Positions 1-10,267 of a stretch of DNA of 64,000 nucleotides are shown here, one piece after another. The stretch's first letter is position 1; each line of letters opens with the position of its first letter. Origin of the DNA: Bombyx mori (Eukaryota > Arthropoda > Insecta > Lepidoptera > Bombycidae); NCBI RefSeq assembly GCF_030269925.1, contig NC_085129.1:28501-92500 (forward strand), written 5' to 3'. The position numbers and the translations under genes were made by a program. The notes under the pieces were generated by a model. The model ran no database searches. It was given only the letters and a program-made list of their open reading frames with translations, and was not told the DNA's origin.

Positions 1-799
1 GCACGTCCGCCGGCTCGCCCAGGGAGTCCAACCGCCAGGCCTGGACGACGGCCGCCTCCTGCAGCCGCTCCGTGTCGAGGCGCTTCAGGGCCCAGCGCGG
101 GCCCTCCACGCCGCCACCAAAGGGCAAAGTCGTTACCGAAGAAGACTCCGGGGCCGCGGCCACACGGAAACCAATGTAGCGGTGGTCGGAGAGCGTCTCC
201 ACGTCGACCAACACCTCCCAACCGCAGACGCGGCGCGCGACGTCGGGGGTCCCAAAAGACACATCCACCACGGACCCACCCGAACGACGGACGCATGTGT
301 TCTCGGCGCCGCGGTTGAGTACAACGAGACCACTCCCGACCAACCACTCCTCCGTCTCCCGTCCCCTGGGACAGGTGACCGGGGAACCCCAAGCGGACGA
401 CTTCGCGTTGAGGTCCCCGAGAACGAGCGCGCGCCTTGAGCGCGACCTCCCCACGACCTGACCGAGTTCGTCGAGAAAGGACTCGAATTCGGCGAGCGGC
501 CGGTTGGGGGAGAAGTACACCCCGACGACGAGCAAGCCCGCCCAGAAGACTGCGACGAAGCCCCGACCCCTCTGTACGACGTCGAATTCGGGCGGAGCGC
601 CCACCGCTGACCGACGCTGGACCACGGCCACCAGGCCGTCAATATCTCCCGCCCAGTTGGGAACCGAAGGGACCCGATAGGGCTCGGCGACGACCGCGAG
701 ATGGGTCAACCGCTCCGCCATGCTCTGGATCAGCAGGTCCTGAGCTCTGGCGGAGCGATTGAGGTTGCCCTGTAAAATATGATACGGGCTGCTGGTCAT
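1..799 (-). CDS. A1 ORF2, N-terminal endonuclease part (runs off window)
   Basis: Partial ORF2 polyprotein. The visible ~266 codons are the apurinic/apyrimidinic-type endonuclease domain that cuts the telomeric target to prime reverse transcription. Visible motifs include a GNLNRSARAQD start, an AEPYRVPS block, GVYFSPNRPLAEFE, and a GDLNAKSSAWGSP block with the expected D and N residues. The ATG (799-797) overlaps the ORF1 TGA (798-796) as ATGA, implying translation by coupled termination and reinitiation. The RT domain would lie beyond the window start. The frame is open throughout the visible part and matches the corresponding segment of A2 (53781-54579) with only substitutions. Confidence 0.85.
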   Translation of the reverse strand, partial: MTSSPYHILQGNLNRSARAQDLLIQSMAERLTHLAVVAEPYRVPSVPNWAGDIDGLVAVVQRRSAVGAPPEFDVVQRGRGFVAVFWAGLLVVGVYFSPNRPLAEFESFLDELGQVVGRSRSRRALVLGDLNAKSSAWGSPVTCPRGRETEEWLVGSGLVVLNRGAENTCVRRSGGSVVDVSFGTPDVARRVCGWEVLVDVETLSDHRYIGFRVAAAPESSSVTTLPFGGGVEGPRWALKRLDTERLQEAAVVQAWRLDSLGEPADV

Positions 800-2940
800 T
801 GTTCGTCGTCCATTGGTGTCACCGTAGCCGTACCGGGCTGACTCCGCCGTTTCTCTTCGGCGGCGCTGCTCCTCTGTTGCCTTTGTTTCGGGGGCTTGGC
901 GCAAGCCTTGCCCCCGGAGACGTGCGCTGCAGGCCTACCGGCGCCGGCGCAGATTGTACAATGCGGCGTGAGCGCGCAGCCCGCGGACTTGTGGCCGGTC
1001 TGGCCGCAGCGGTAGCACTCACCACTGCGGTCCACCGACGATGGGCAACGGGCACTCACGTGGCCCAGTGCGTGGCAGCGGTAGCACTGCAGGCGCCTCG
1101 CCTCGAGGAGTTGCGCGCGAAGGACGCTCCACCCGATCCGCAGCTTGTTGACGGCCAATATTTTTTTGACACCCGCTATGGGGCATCTGACCAAGACCTG
1201 GCCAGTGCCTCCGGGGCCCATTTTTATTTCCCCAACCTTCACAATGTCGGGGGGGCACTCTCCAATCCTGGCGACCTCGGCAACAAGCTCCTCCCGGGAT
1301 ATGGATTCGTCGAGGCCGCTCAGTCTGACAGCGGCCGTTATTGTCGGCCTCGAGACGACAATGCTGTCCGAGGGCAAAACCTCCCGTAATTTCTCCGCCA
1401 GCAAATCAGCTTTTTCGTTCTGGTCGGCGCCGTCTACGACCAATACCTTTGCTCCCGTCACCGCCGAGCGTATCCGCTGGATAGGGATCCCCAGCTCTGC
1501 CGTATCGATTTTAGCCCTGGCCTCGGCGAGGACTGCCCGATAGGTGACTCCGCGCTCGACGGCCTCCGGCTGCAGCTTGACAATAACTGCCTGCGAGCGG
1601 GGTGGCCGGAGTCTCTTCTTCTTTTCCTTCAGGGGCGGTGGAGCGGGCACGGTGCCGGTCGCCGTCGCCGTCCTCGGCTTGGCGCCTCTTCGGGCTACCG
1701 TCGTCCAGGCTTCCGTCAGAGCAGCTGGGGCGGGGGGGAATGTCCGTGGTTCTGGTTGAGCCGGCTGCTGCCTGCTTTTCGGCGCCTTCTTTTTCTGCGG
1801 GCCACCACCGTTGGGTGCCGCCGTCGCGACTGCAGCTGTTGGTCCGGGCGTCGGCATTGATTCTGCTGCCGTTGGCGGTGTCGGCGTCTTTTCTTGACCG
1901 CGGCTTCTCCTGTGGTCTGCGGCCAGGGGTGGTCTCATCCTGGGCTCTGGAGGCAGTCGCGCTTCCAGCCCAGAGAGGCGCGCATCCAGCATGGTGCCGA
2001 CCGCACGCATGATGCGCTGGAGGCGCCGCTCCTCCTCGTCGTCGTTCCGTTGGATCGGGGCGGGGGGGGGTACGGGGGCGGGGACGGCTGCCGGCGATCC
2101 CACGGCCTGGGCCAGGCGCGCCATCTCCGACCTCATGTCGGCGATCGCATTCTTGAGGTGCAGGATCTCGGCCTCCTGCCTCCTGCAGAGCTCCTGCAGC
2201 CTCTTCGTCTCACCGTCGGTAGTCCTTGCTGCCATATCTTCCTTGGCCTCCCGAATGGCGGCAGCCATCTCCTTCAGGGCACGTACGTATGTGCCCTTCA
2301 GGTTCCCAGACTTGGCCGCGATTGCTACGGCCAGCTTCGCGGACTCGTCTAGTCGACGTTCGGGGTCGAGTGCTGGTTCCCCCGTGCTGCCCGCGACGGC
2401 GTCTTCCCTCACTCGCAGCTTTCGGACACTCTCGGTGACCTCTCTCTCGGCGCGCAGCGCCAGCTCCTCTCGTTGGGCCTTCACATACGCCTCCTTGGCG
2501 GCGGCGAGGCCAACGTACTGCCCGGTTGTGGGCGGTCTTCCTCTGCCCCTCTTTGACGGGGTCTTGGAGGCGGCTCTTCGGGCTGAGCACGCCGTCTCTT
2601 CACCGGAGCTGCTCTCTGAGCACTCCGTGCTGGAGCCCTTCAGCCTCTTTCTTCGGCTTCCGGTCAACGACGAACGGCTCGAGCTGGCCGTCGCCATGCT
2701 ATCGTCCGACAAGACGTTTGCTGCTTCGTTGTCCTTCACGGACCCTCCTCTACGTTCTATATTTTCTCCGTCCTTCGCGGACACCCTACCACCGTCCTTC
2801 ACGGACCTCTTCGAACAGTTATTGCCCCCCCCAGAAGACGAGGGGCAGCGTGCGGCCGATCGCTCGGCCGCACGGAGGGATTCTCCCCCCGCGGAGCGGG
2901 AGGTACCCTCCTGGGGTAATTCTTCTTTATAACTGGACAT
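796..2940 (-). CDS. A1 ORF1, gag-like protein with three zinc knuckles (714 aa)
   Basis: Gag-like RNA-binding protein of the element, expected to coat its mRNA and bring it to telomeres. It has a charged, Ser-rich N terminus, a Lys/Arg-rich stretch near residues 130-140 (KRGRGRPPTT, AT-hook-like), a predicted coiled coil near 230-280, a Pro/Ala-rich linker near 285-420, a conserved gag core near 450-600, and three C-terminal zinc knuckles (about 615-690): CYRCHALGHVSARC, CYRCGQTGHKSAGC and a CTIC...H...C variant. The first ~45 codons are very close to family B ORF1, while the middle is not. The stop is TGA because the copy has CAATGA where copy A2 has TAATG. It starts at ATG 2940. Intact. Confidence 0.9.
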   Translation of the reverse strand: MSSYKEELPQEGTSRSAGGESLRAAERSAARCPSSSGGGNNCSKRSVKDGGRVSAKDGENIERRGGSVKDNEAANVLSDDSMATASSSRSSLTGSRRKRLKGSSTECSESSSGEETACSARRAASKTPSKRGRGRPPTTGQYVGLAAAKEAYVKAQREELALRAEREVTESVRKLRVREDAVAGSTGEPALDPERRLDESAKLAVAIAAKSGNLKGTYVRALKEMAAAIREAKEDMAARTTDGETKRLQELCRRQEAEILHLKNAIADMRSEMARLAQAVGSPAAVPAPVPPPAPIQRNDDEEERRLQRIMRAVGTMLDARLSGLEARLPPEPRMRPPLAADHRRSRGQEKTPTPPTAAESMPTPGPTAAVATAAPNGGGPQKKKAPKSRQQPAQPEPRTFPPAPAALTEAWTTVARRGAKPRTATATGTVPAPPPLKEKKKRLRPPRSQAVIVKLQPEAVERGVTYRAVLAEARAKIDTAELGIPIQRIRSAVTGAKVLVVDGADQNEKADLLAEKLREVLPSDSIVVSRPTITAAVRLSGLDESISREELVAEVARIGECPPDIVKVGEIKMGPGGTGQVLVRCPIAGVKKILAVNKLRIGWSVLRAQLLEARRLQCYRCHALGHVSARCPSSVDRSGECYRCGQTGHKSAGCALTPHCTICAGAGRPAAHVSGGKACAKPPKQRQQRSSAAEEKRRSQPGTATVTPMDDEQ
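2850..2873 (-). promoter_or_regulatory. Perfect 10-bp hairpin inside the start of A1 ORF1
   Basis: GTGCGGCCGA, loop TCGC, TCGGCCGCAC is a perfect stem-loop within the first ~30 codons of ORF1. The same place in B2 and B4 has one mismatch, and in B1 two. It lies within the block shared between SART families A and B, so RNA structure may constrain it. Confidence 0.55.
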
Positions 2941-3814
2941 TTTTTTTCATTATGTTATTTCCTGTTTTTATTAGCCAGGGGTACGGTCCCCTGGGACGCC
3001 CTCGCGACTGGTCTCCCACCAGCCATGCATCCCATCGCCGGGCGCCAGAGCTTAAGATTGGGGTATTTTTTATAGAGGTTTACGTCCTCGCAGCCCCGTA
3101 CCTCGCGGCAGCGGCCCCCGTCCCCCACACGGTGAGGATTACGGGTTGGCCGGCAGTCCATCGAGTGCAACGAGCAGCACGACGGACCACCGCCCTACGC
3201 TCGAGTGAGCACCAATCCACGAAGCCACGCCGGTATACCGGTACCCCCCTCTGGAGGGCGTTCCCCTGTAGCTGTGCAGCCGGGGACATGGCGACCAGCG
3301 GCCGGAAGAAGCGCAAACAACGCCGGCTTGCTTTCTCAACGACGAAGGCAGACCAAGAGCGGCCCGCCACCTCCGATGGGTCACGCCGAAAATAGTTCGG
3401 ACGTGGCCCCAAAACAAAAAGATGAAAAAAGAAAAAGTAAAACCAATAAGACAAATAAAACAAAAGAAGGCAAAACAAACAGAAAAACAAAATAACATAA
3501 AGGGGAAGATAAAAACGAAGGGGGAAAATGGGAACGAGGAGGCCCGGGCATCCCCAGAAGAAACACCCTTCAGCCAGTGAAGGGCGTGGAGAGCCCGGAA
3601 CCCCCCGTGCTGGTTTTGGTCCGCGTCGCTCAATCTCCCCCGCCGTGACACGACGAGAAAGAAGGAGCGATACCCCTGGGAGTGTGACTGCTCCCAGAAG
3701 CCCGTTATCCGCCACCTACGGACGCGCCCGGTGGAAGTCCAGCAAAACTCCCCCACAGACGGAGCCCCCGGCCACGCAGAGTGCGCGCCGGGGGGCCCGC
3801 CCAGGTCCCGGGAA
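2941..3814 (-). promoter_or_regulatory. A1 5' UTR (874 bp)
   Basis: Untranslated leader between the telomeric junction and ORF1. Much of it is recognisably the same as the family B leader (for example 35253-36101), including the terminal ~95 bp next to the telomere repeats. A hairpin sits about 35 nt before the ORF1 start at 2975-2994 (CCAGGGG, loop TACGGT, CCCCTGG). It should hold the internal promoter, but I see no specific promoter motif. ORFs that read through it on either strand look accidental. Confidence 0.7.
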
Positions 3815-3931
3815 CCTAACCTAACCTAACCTAACCTAACCTAACCTAACCTAACCTAACCTAACCTAACCTAACCTAACCTAACCTAACCTAACCTAAC
3901 CTAACCTAACCTAACCTAACCTAACCTAACC
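3815..3931. repeat. Telomeric (CCTAA)n tract, ~23 units
   Basis: Uninterrupted CCTAA pentamers, the arthropod TTAGG telomere repeat read on the complementary strand. The tract separates the 5' end of minus-strand element A1 from the 5' end of plus-strand element E1, so two element heads face each other across it. Confidence 0.98.
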
Positions 3932-5102
3932 AGTCTGCTGGCAGCCACGACCGCGAGCGCCACGAAAATACATCGCTCCGCGTTTAAAAAATCCGAAAAA
4001 TAGTGTCAAGTGCATGGATTGCAGTGAAAGTGGTCTTAAAAGAAGCGGACAGTGACAAGGAAGCCGACGCTGAAAACCGCGTGCTTCGGAGACAACGGGT
4101 TCTGGAGTTATTCCGGAAAACCTGAAAAAACCACGTGCTTGGAACACAAAGTGGCGTGCGCCGCTCGATATTGATCGACGACGTGTTGTTTTTCAAGTGT
4201 ATTTCTATAGCACACGGTGCCGCACACCTTCCACCCCAATTTCGGATTTTTTCAGTGAAAGTATCCGGAGATACAACACTTTTTCTCGAAACCACGTGGC
4301 CACGTGGTCCTAGAAATAGGGCAGCTCGACAGGAGTGTGATATACCAACAGAAGCGCCTTGAAGAGACAAACACGGACGTGTAAACAGCATCATCCGGAA
4401 TAAGCTGTGAAAAGAGATAGAGTGAAAAACATTTTGTGACCACGTGCTCGGGACACAAAAGTGCATTTTTCTCTAGATTTAGAGTGACGACCTGTGAGTT
4501 TTTTCGTGCGTCGAGAACGGCGCTTCGACGGGCTATACAACGACACCACTCGCCGATTTTTCCGGTAAGAATTTCCGGAGTTACAGTGTTTTTTCTTAAA
4601 CCCACGTGGACACGTGGTCCCAGTTCTGGGGCAGTGCGGCGGGAGTGCGATATACCAAAAGACGCGCCTCGACGAGACATTTACAACAATAAAAACCGCA
4701 TCACCCAGGAACACATAGAAAAAAAGTTATTACATAAAATGTGTTTATAACCTCTAAAATAGACAAAATTAGGAAAGTGTATATAAGTGGGACATATCGA
4801 CGACGTGAAAAACAGCAGACTTATTTATATAGATAGTTTTAAGCTTATTATAAACAATTTATTGATATTATAGGATACTATATAGTTAGTGATATTAGAT
4901 ATAAGTTGACTTTAATATAATTGACATATTTTGTCAATGTTAATTTAAGTTATTATTACTTAGACTGTATGTGATCTCTGATTACTGGCTGCTGTTAAAC
5001 TGTTAAATATACAACTTATACAAACTTTGAAGTAACACAGCTAGTAACAGTCATTGGGGATCACTTTGTTTTATAATAATTGACTCTAATCTCTCAAACA
5101 AG
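3932..5102 (+). promoter_or_regulatory. E1 5' UTR with two ~310-bp repeat units and CACGTG palindromes
   Basis: Two related units of about 310 bp begin near 4131 and 4440. Each opens with CCACGTGCT and carries a later pair of CACGTG sites 8 bp apart (4293 and 4301; 4603 and 4611), then the shared text GATATACCAA and GACGCGCC or similar. The same period and CACGTG spacing occur in E4. Repeated 5' monomers often hold LINE promoters, and CACGTG is an E-box, so promoter function is a reasonable inference. The last ~360 bp before ORF1 (4743-5102) are A+T-rich with nothing else recognisable. Confidence 0.7.
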
Positions 5103-6377
5103 ATGTACGCCGCATCAAGAACCCCTCCCAAGAGGAGTACAGATGAGACAGTTCCCCCCGGAAACGCTAAAAGGACTTCTATGACGGACACAGCGACAGC
5201 ACGGTTGGAGACCAGGAGCCCATATGACAAACTGGACCGGGTTGCTGAGGCCAGGGGTTGCCTGACTAGGGTGATGATCGGCCTCAGCAATTCGAAAAAT
5301 ATAAAAACCGAAATAAAGGAGGCGGTAAAGATATCGGTGGAGCGACTTTTTGTTCTGGTTAAGGAAGCTGAATCCGATAGAAAAAAGGGTAGTGGCGTGC
5401 AGGGAGGAGAGAAACTCCCTCAACCTGTGTCCACGCAGCACCCCCCTTCAGAACAGAAGGAACTCAGAGACATCCTGAAGGAGCACGGTGAGCTATTGGC
5501 GGACAGCAATGGCAAAATCAAACAACTGCAGGACCAGCTGACGCTGCACAGGGAAACGATGGAGAAGATGACCTACGCTGGTGTGGTGGCTGGAGGAACA
5601 CAAAAGACAAATTCTCCTAAAAGAACACTTCATACCGTGATGATAACCTCGACCGACGAGACAGACACGGGAGACCAAGTCCTGGAAAAAATCAGGAAAA
5701 CTGTTAATGCGAGGGACGAAGAGATAAAGGTAGATAAAATAAGGAAAGTTAAAGATAGGAAAATTATAGTGGGATGCAAGGATGGAAAGGAAATGGATAG
5801 AGTTAAAGACAAGATAAGAGAGCAGGAAGGGCTAACCATCGAGGACATAAAAGCCAAAGACCCACTAGTAATTCTATATGGAGTCTTGCAGTCAAACTCG
5901 GACGAGGATATAATGAAGTCTATAAAAAACCAAAATAGGCACCTGTTCCAGGGCTTAGGAAATGACGAATATAGGATTGAAATGTTATATAGGCGAAGAG
6001 CGAGGAACCCACTGACGGTACATGTGGTCCTGAGGGTATCGCCACAGGTGTGGAACCGGCTCACAGAGGCCGGGGCTGTGCATGTGGATATGCAGCGCGT
6101 CAGGGTCGCTGATCAGTCCCCCATAGTGCAGTGTTCGCAATGCCTGGGATATGGACACGGTCGCCGTTTTTGCCAGGAACAGGAGGTTGCGTGCGGTCAT
6201 TGTGGTGGGAACCATCTCCGAGCCCAGTGCACTAAATGGCAAGATGCCGAGGAACCCAGTTGCGTGAACTGCCAGAGGGCTAAGGCAATAAAGACCAGTC
6301 ATAGTGTATATAGTCAGGAGTGTCCAGTAAGAAGGAAGTGGGACACCCTGGCAAGATCTAGGGTTGCGTATTGCTGA
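5103..6377 (+). CDS. E1 ORF1, gag-like protein (424 aa)
   Basis: Gag-like nucleocapsid protein of a TRAS-type element. It has a short basic N terminus, a helical region near 40-90 (KNIKTEIKEAVK), a Lys/Glu-rich coiled coil near 115-155, a gag core near 170-330, and three zinc knuckles near 344-410: CSQCLGYGHGRRFC, CGHCGGNHLRAQC and CVNC...H...C. It ends in VAYC*, an ending E3 and E4 share. The ATG at 5103 is the natural start, since the homologues begin at the same point. ORF2 follows in the +1 frame and overlaps it. Shorter than E2 and E3 ORF1 mainly in the linker. Intact. Confidence 0.92.
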   Translation: MYAASRTPPKRSTDETVPPGNAKRTSMTDTATARLETRSPYDKLDRVAEARGCLTRVMIGLSNSKNIKTEIKEAVKISVERLFVLVKEAESDRKKGSGVQGGEKLPQPVSTQHPPSEQKELRDILKEHGELLADSNGKIKQLQDQLTLHRETMEKMTYAGVVAGGTQKTNSPKRTLHTVMITSTDETDTGDQVLEKIRKTVNARDEEIKVDKIRKVKDRKIIVGCKDGKEMDRVKDKIREQEGLTIEDIKAKDPLVILYGVLQSNSDEDIMKSIKNQNRHLFQGLGNDEYRIEMLYRRRARNPLTVHVVLRVSPQVWNRLTEAGAVHVDMQRVRVADQSPIVQCSQCLGYGHGRRFCQEQEVACGHCGGNHLRAQCTKWQDAEEPSCVNCQRAKAIKTSHSVYSQECPVRRKWDTLARSRVAYC

Positions 6378-6381
6378 GGGC

Positions 6382-9300
6382 ATGCTAAGGTATAGAGTGA
6401 CCCAGGTGAATCTCCAGCGCAAGTTGTTGGCAACGGAAGAATTGATAGTTGAGGCACAACGCCGAAAAATTAAAATAGCGTTAATCCAGGAGCCGTATGT
6501 GGGTGGTGCGAGAAGGATGAGAGACTACAGGGGGGTAAAGATTCTGCAGAGTGTCTTCGATACCGGGGAAGTCGTCAAAGCTGCGATAGCAGTGTTTGAC
6601 GATGACCTTGAGGTCTATCAATGCTTGGAACATACTACAAACAACATCTCAGTGGTAAAAATCAGAAATCTGACCTCTGAACTCATCCTGGTGTCCTTTT
6701 ACTTCGAGCCTGGGAAGCCCATAGAGCCGTACCTGGAACAACTGAGAAACATCCACAAAAGTTTCGGTGGTTGTGGTATCATCATGGGAGGGGACTGTAA
6801 CGCAAAGAGTGTGTGGTGGAACAGCCAAAGAGAAGACGAAAGGGGCAGACTTATGGCATCCTCCTTCATAGAAATGGGAATGCACATATTAAATGAGGGA
6901 GACGAGCCTACTTTCAGAACGATAAGAGGAGACAAGACTCTTAAGAGCCACATTGACGTTACTGTCTCCACCGAAAACATGATGGATAAAATACACAGCT
7001 GGTCGGTCGATGACTTCATAGGATCTGACCACGGAACGATCATTTTCGAGGTGGACTTACAGAAAAAGGTAGGGCAAAAGTGTATTAGGACAACCAGAAA
7101 ATTTAACACTAAAAAAGCAGACTGGGATAAATTTACGACAAAACTAGCAGAACTACAAATAAAATTTACAATTAACGAGGATAAAGTAAGGAAAATAAAT
7201 AACAAGAGTGAACTGGAGGAAATAGCTAAGAAGTATAATGACATAATAGTGGAGGCTGCCGAAGAAACTATACCGAAACTAAAAAGGACAGAATTACTTA
7301 CCTTGCCGTGGTGGACCGGGGAACTGGAAGCCTTGAAGAAGAAAGTCACGACCATGAGGCGACGTATTCGCTGTGCTGCGCCTGTCCGCAGGGGATACGT
7401 CATTGCCGAATACCTGAAAGAGAAGCAAAATTATGAGGAACAAGCTCAAAAGGCAAAGATAAACAGTTGGAAGGACTTCTGTGGGAAACAGGATAGGGAG
7501 AGTCTCTGGGAGGGAATATATAGGGTAATAGGACGGACCAAGAAGCGCCCGGAAGACATTCCGCTGATGGTATCTGGGAGGCAGTTGGGGCCGGAGGAAT
7601 CGGCCAGGTATTTGACCGACACTTTTTACCCCGAGGACTCCGAGGAGGAAGATACTTCCGAACACCGAGATATCAGGAGAAGGGTAGAACAACTAAACGA
7701 TGTGGTTCATTCTGAAGTCAATGACCCACCGTTTACGATGGCAGAGCTCCGAAACTCGGTGAGAAGTTTCAACCCGAAGAAGGCCCCGGGGTCCGACGGG
7801 CTGACGTCGGATATCTGCTCACAGGCTTTCCGGCAGGACGAGGGTCTCCTACTGGCGCTGACCAACAAGTGCCTAGAGCTGGGTAGTTTCCCGAGAGTGT
7901 GGAAACGGGCGACCGTAGTCGCACTGCGGAAACCGGGAAGGCCCGATTACGCATCGCCGAAGTCATATAGACCAATCGGTCTGCTCCCGGTCTTAGGAAA
8001 GATTCTGGAGAGAATGCTAGTGAGACGGTTGAGATGGCACCTGCTCCCGACAGCTAGTGCGGCGCAGTATGGTTTCACGCCACAAAAAGGAACCGAGGAT
8101 GCCCTGTATGACCTGATGGGACACATACGGAACATGCTGGAGCTAAAGAAGCTGATCGTGGTCGTCTCACTGGACATACAGGGTGCATTCGACTCGGCGT
8201 GGTGGCCGATGATTAAAACAAGGCTGGCGGAGGAAGATTGCCCAATAGGCATCCGCAGGATGTTGAACGATTACCTGAGAGACAGAATGGTAACTTTGAG
8301 CTACGCCGGTGGACAGCACCATAAGAAAACCGAAAAAGGTTGTGTCCAAGGGTCCATTGCGGGTCCGACCCTCTGGAACCTCCTGCTCGATCCCCTTTTG
8401 AGGACTCTAAAGGGTCGTGGGGAGTTCTGCCAAGCCTATGCAGACGACGTAGTCATTGTCTTCGATGGTGACGACGCGTTGCATATTGAGCGACGGGCAA
8501 ATCTGATCCTGGAGCTCGTCGGAGCATGGGGTAGAAAAAATAAGCTGCTATTTGCGCCGCAGAAGACGCGGTCTATGGTAATTACTAATAAAATCAAATA
8601 TGACGCCCCAAGGTTGGAAATGGGGGGAATCTCTATTGAAAGTGTTGACGAGATTAAGATCCTGGGGTTGACCATAGACCGCAAATTGACATTCAACACT
8701 CATGTCGACAACACTAGGGTGAGAGTGGCGCAAATATACAAGCAATTATCCAGAGCTGCCAGGGTCAGTTGGGGACTCCACCCCGAGGTTATCCGAGCGA
8801 TATACTCTGCAGTGGTGGAGCCCATAGTCCTTTACGCGGCTAGCGCTTGGGCTCGGGCGGCGGAGAAGGTGGGGGTTCAGAGGCGCCTATGGACGTTGCA
8901 GAGAGACTTTGCGCAAAAAATTATACTATACTAGCACTGTCCATATGGAAAGATGAAGTCGAGGTTGGCTCAAAAAGATATAGGCTCGAACCCTACTGCA
9001 CAGTCTACCAGGCGGAGTTGTTGGCGCTGGCGAGGGCCACTAGAGTGATAATGGGATCAGGGGCGAGTGAGTTCTGTATTTTTTGTGACTCAAGAGCGGC
9101 GCTAGACTCGATAATAAACAATGATTGCTATCACCCGTTGGCCGTGGAAGCTAGAGAGAACATTATAGCACTACAAGGAATAGGCAAAATAATAAAAATA
9201 TTGTGGATCAAGGCCCACGTGGGAATTAAAGGAAATGAAAGAGCTGACAAATTGGCAAAGGAAGCGGCCCTTAAACTAAAAACTAAAGCGGACTACAGCG

Positions 9301-9749
9301 CGTGCCCGGTGTCCTATATTAAAACGCAAATAAGGGGAACCTCTATAAAAGAATGGCACCGTAGATATGACGACGGGGAAACAGCATCGGTCACGAAGGC
9401 CTTCTTTCCACGGGTGGAGACGGCGTACCCTATTGTGAGGAAACTGGAATTTGACCAAACATTGACACAACTTATGACTGGACACGGGGGGTTTCTGTCT
9501 TATCTGTATCGGTTTAAGCTGAGAGACAGTCCGGCATGCACATGCGACTCAATATACGACGAAACGCCCTTACACATTATAACAGAATGTGCCATATTTA
9601 GCCGGGAGAGGCAAGACTTAGAAACTAAGTTAAAAATCCAAATTTGTACAGTAGAAATAAAAAATATTATGAAAAATAAAAAAGTAAGAGACAGTTTTAT
9701 AACGTACTGTAAAGATATTGTTAGTAAAGTCATAAGTAAAAATAAATAA
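6382..9749 (+). pseudogene. E1 ORF2 (endonuclease-RT-RNase H), broken by a 289-bp deletion
   Basis: ORF2 begins at ATG 6382, five bases after the ORF1 stop, although the frame is open further upstream. The endonuclease is complete (IQEPYVGG near residue 35, GGDCNAKSVWW, SDHGT near 214), as is the RT (YGFTPQKG, SLDIQGAFD, AYADDVV near 686). The frame stops at 8934. From about 8914 another frame continues to 9749 with the rest of RNase H (YCTVYQAELLAL, DSRAALD, IKAHVG, GNERAD) and a terminal Cys/His cluster. Aligned to E3, 289 bp are missing between 8911 and 8934, removing the stretch with the first RNase H catalytic Asp (FTDGS in E3) and shifting the frame. The element is therefore defective. 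Confidence 0.9.
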
Positions 9750-10225
9750 TAGACAAACATATGATTACGTATATCATAAGTATATATTAACATATGATAA
9801 GAAATAGTAATATAATGTAAGTTAGATAAGATATGCAAATAAGAATGTAAATAAACTGTAAAAATTAGATATTAACAATTGTAATAGTATATAAGAAACG
9901 AAAATAGATAATAAGCAACTTAGATAATAGTAATAGTGTAAATAATAAATGTTTAAAGATAGACTGATAGTTATAAGTTACATAATAAAACAAAAGAACT
10001 TAAAATTATTGAACCTGTAAAAAAATATAAAAAATATAGTTTAGATAAAATAGGCCGTAATCCCAGCGGCAATAATGTGAAAGAAGTGCGTGGATGTGAC
10101 GTATGGGTATAGATGCGGAAGGATGACTGATAGAACTAGAACGAATGAGGTACAACAGGTCTCCAATTAATTTGGAGGAGAGATTAGTTATAAAGAAAAA
10201 TTAAAAAAAAAAAAAAAAAAAAAAA
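9750..10225 (+). other. E1 3' UTR and poly(A)
   Basis: A+T-rich trailer ending in A23 directly before CCTAACC. It contains the small hairpin at 10054-10070 listed separately. No coding potential is visible. Confidence 0.8.
10054..10070 (+). promoter_or_regulatory. E1 3'-UTR hairpin (GCCG / CGGC)
   Basis: GCCG, loop TAATCCCAG, CGGC. E2 and E3 have a hairpin at the equivalent distance from the tail with the same ATCCCA-type loop but different, still paired, stem bases. A candidate signal for recognition by the element's reverse transcriptase. Confidence 0.55.
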
Positions 10226-10267
10226 CCTAACCTAACCTAACCTAACCTAACCTAACCTAACCTAACC
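10226..10267. repeat. Telomeric (CCTAA)n tract, ~8 units
   Basis: CCTAA pentamers between the poly(A) of E1 and the 5' end of E2. The two TRAS-like elements are head-to-tail in the same orientation. Confidence 0.98.

Larger units (their letters stand above)
1..3814 (-). mobile_element. SART-like non-LTR retrotransposon A1, 5' portion
   Basis: This is a telomere-repeat-specific retrotransposon on the minus strand, so its sense strand is the TTAGG strand, as for the SART family. Its 5' end abuts a CCTAA tract at 3815, and it contains a 5' UTR, complete ORF1 and the first 799 bases of ORF2 before the window edge. Bases 1-2090 align without net length change to 53781-55870 (copy A2). Its 5' terminal sequence reads GGTTCCCGGG in sense. 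The 3' part lies outside the window. Assignment to SART rests on orientation and the ORF1/ORF2 overlap, not on a database match. Confidence 0.88.
3932..10225 (+). mobile_element. TRAS-like non-LTR retrotransposon E1
   Basis: Plus-strand element (sense equals the CCTAA strand, as in TRAS) with CCTAACC on both sides. It has a 5' UTR with repeats, intact ORF1, ORF2 with an internal deletion, a 3' UTR and a 23-base poly(A) at 10203-10225. The first bases, AGTCTGCTGGCAGCCACG, are nearly shared with E2. Its first ~870 bp resemble the 5' UTR of E4. Because ORF2 is broken it is probably not autonomous. Confidence 0.92.

Noticed and set aside
2526..3395. ORFs across the SART 5' UTR on either strand
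   Set aside because: Low-complexity text and different reading in A1 and B copies. The nucleotide similarity is better explained by a conserved leader.
3815..3931. CRISPR-like direct repeats
   Set aside because: CCTAA pentamers have no spacers and are the arthropod telomere repeat.
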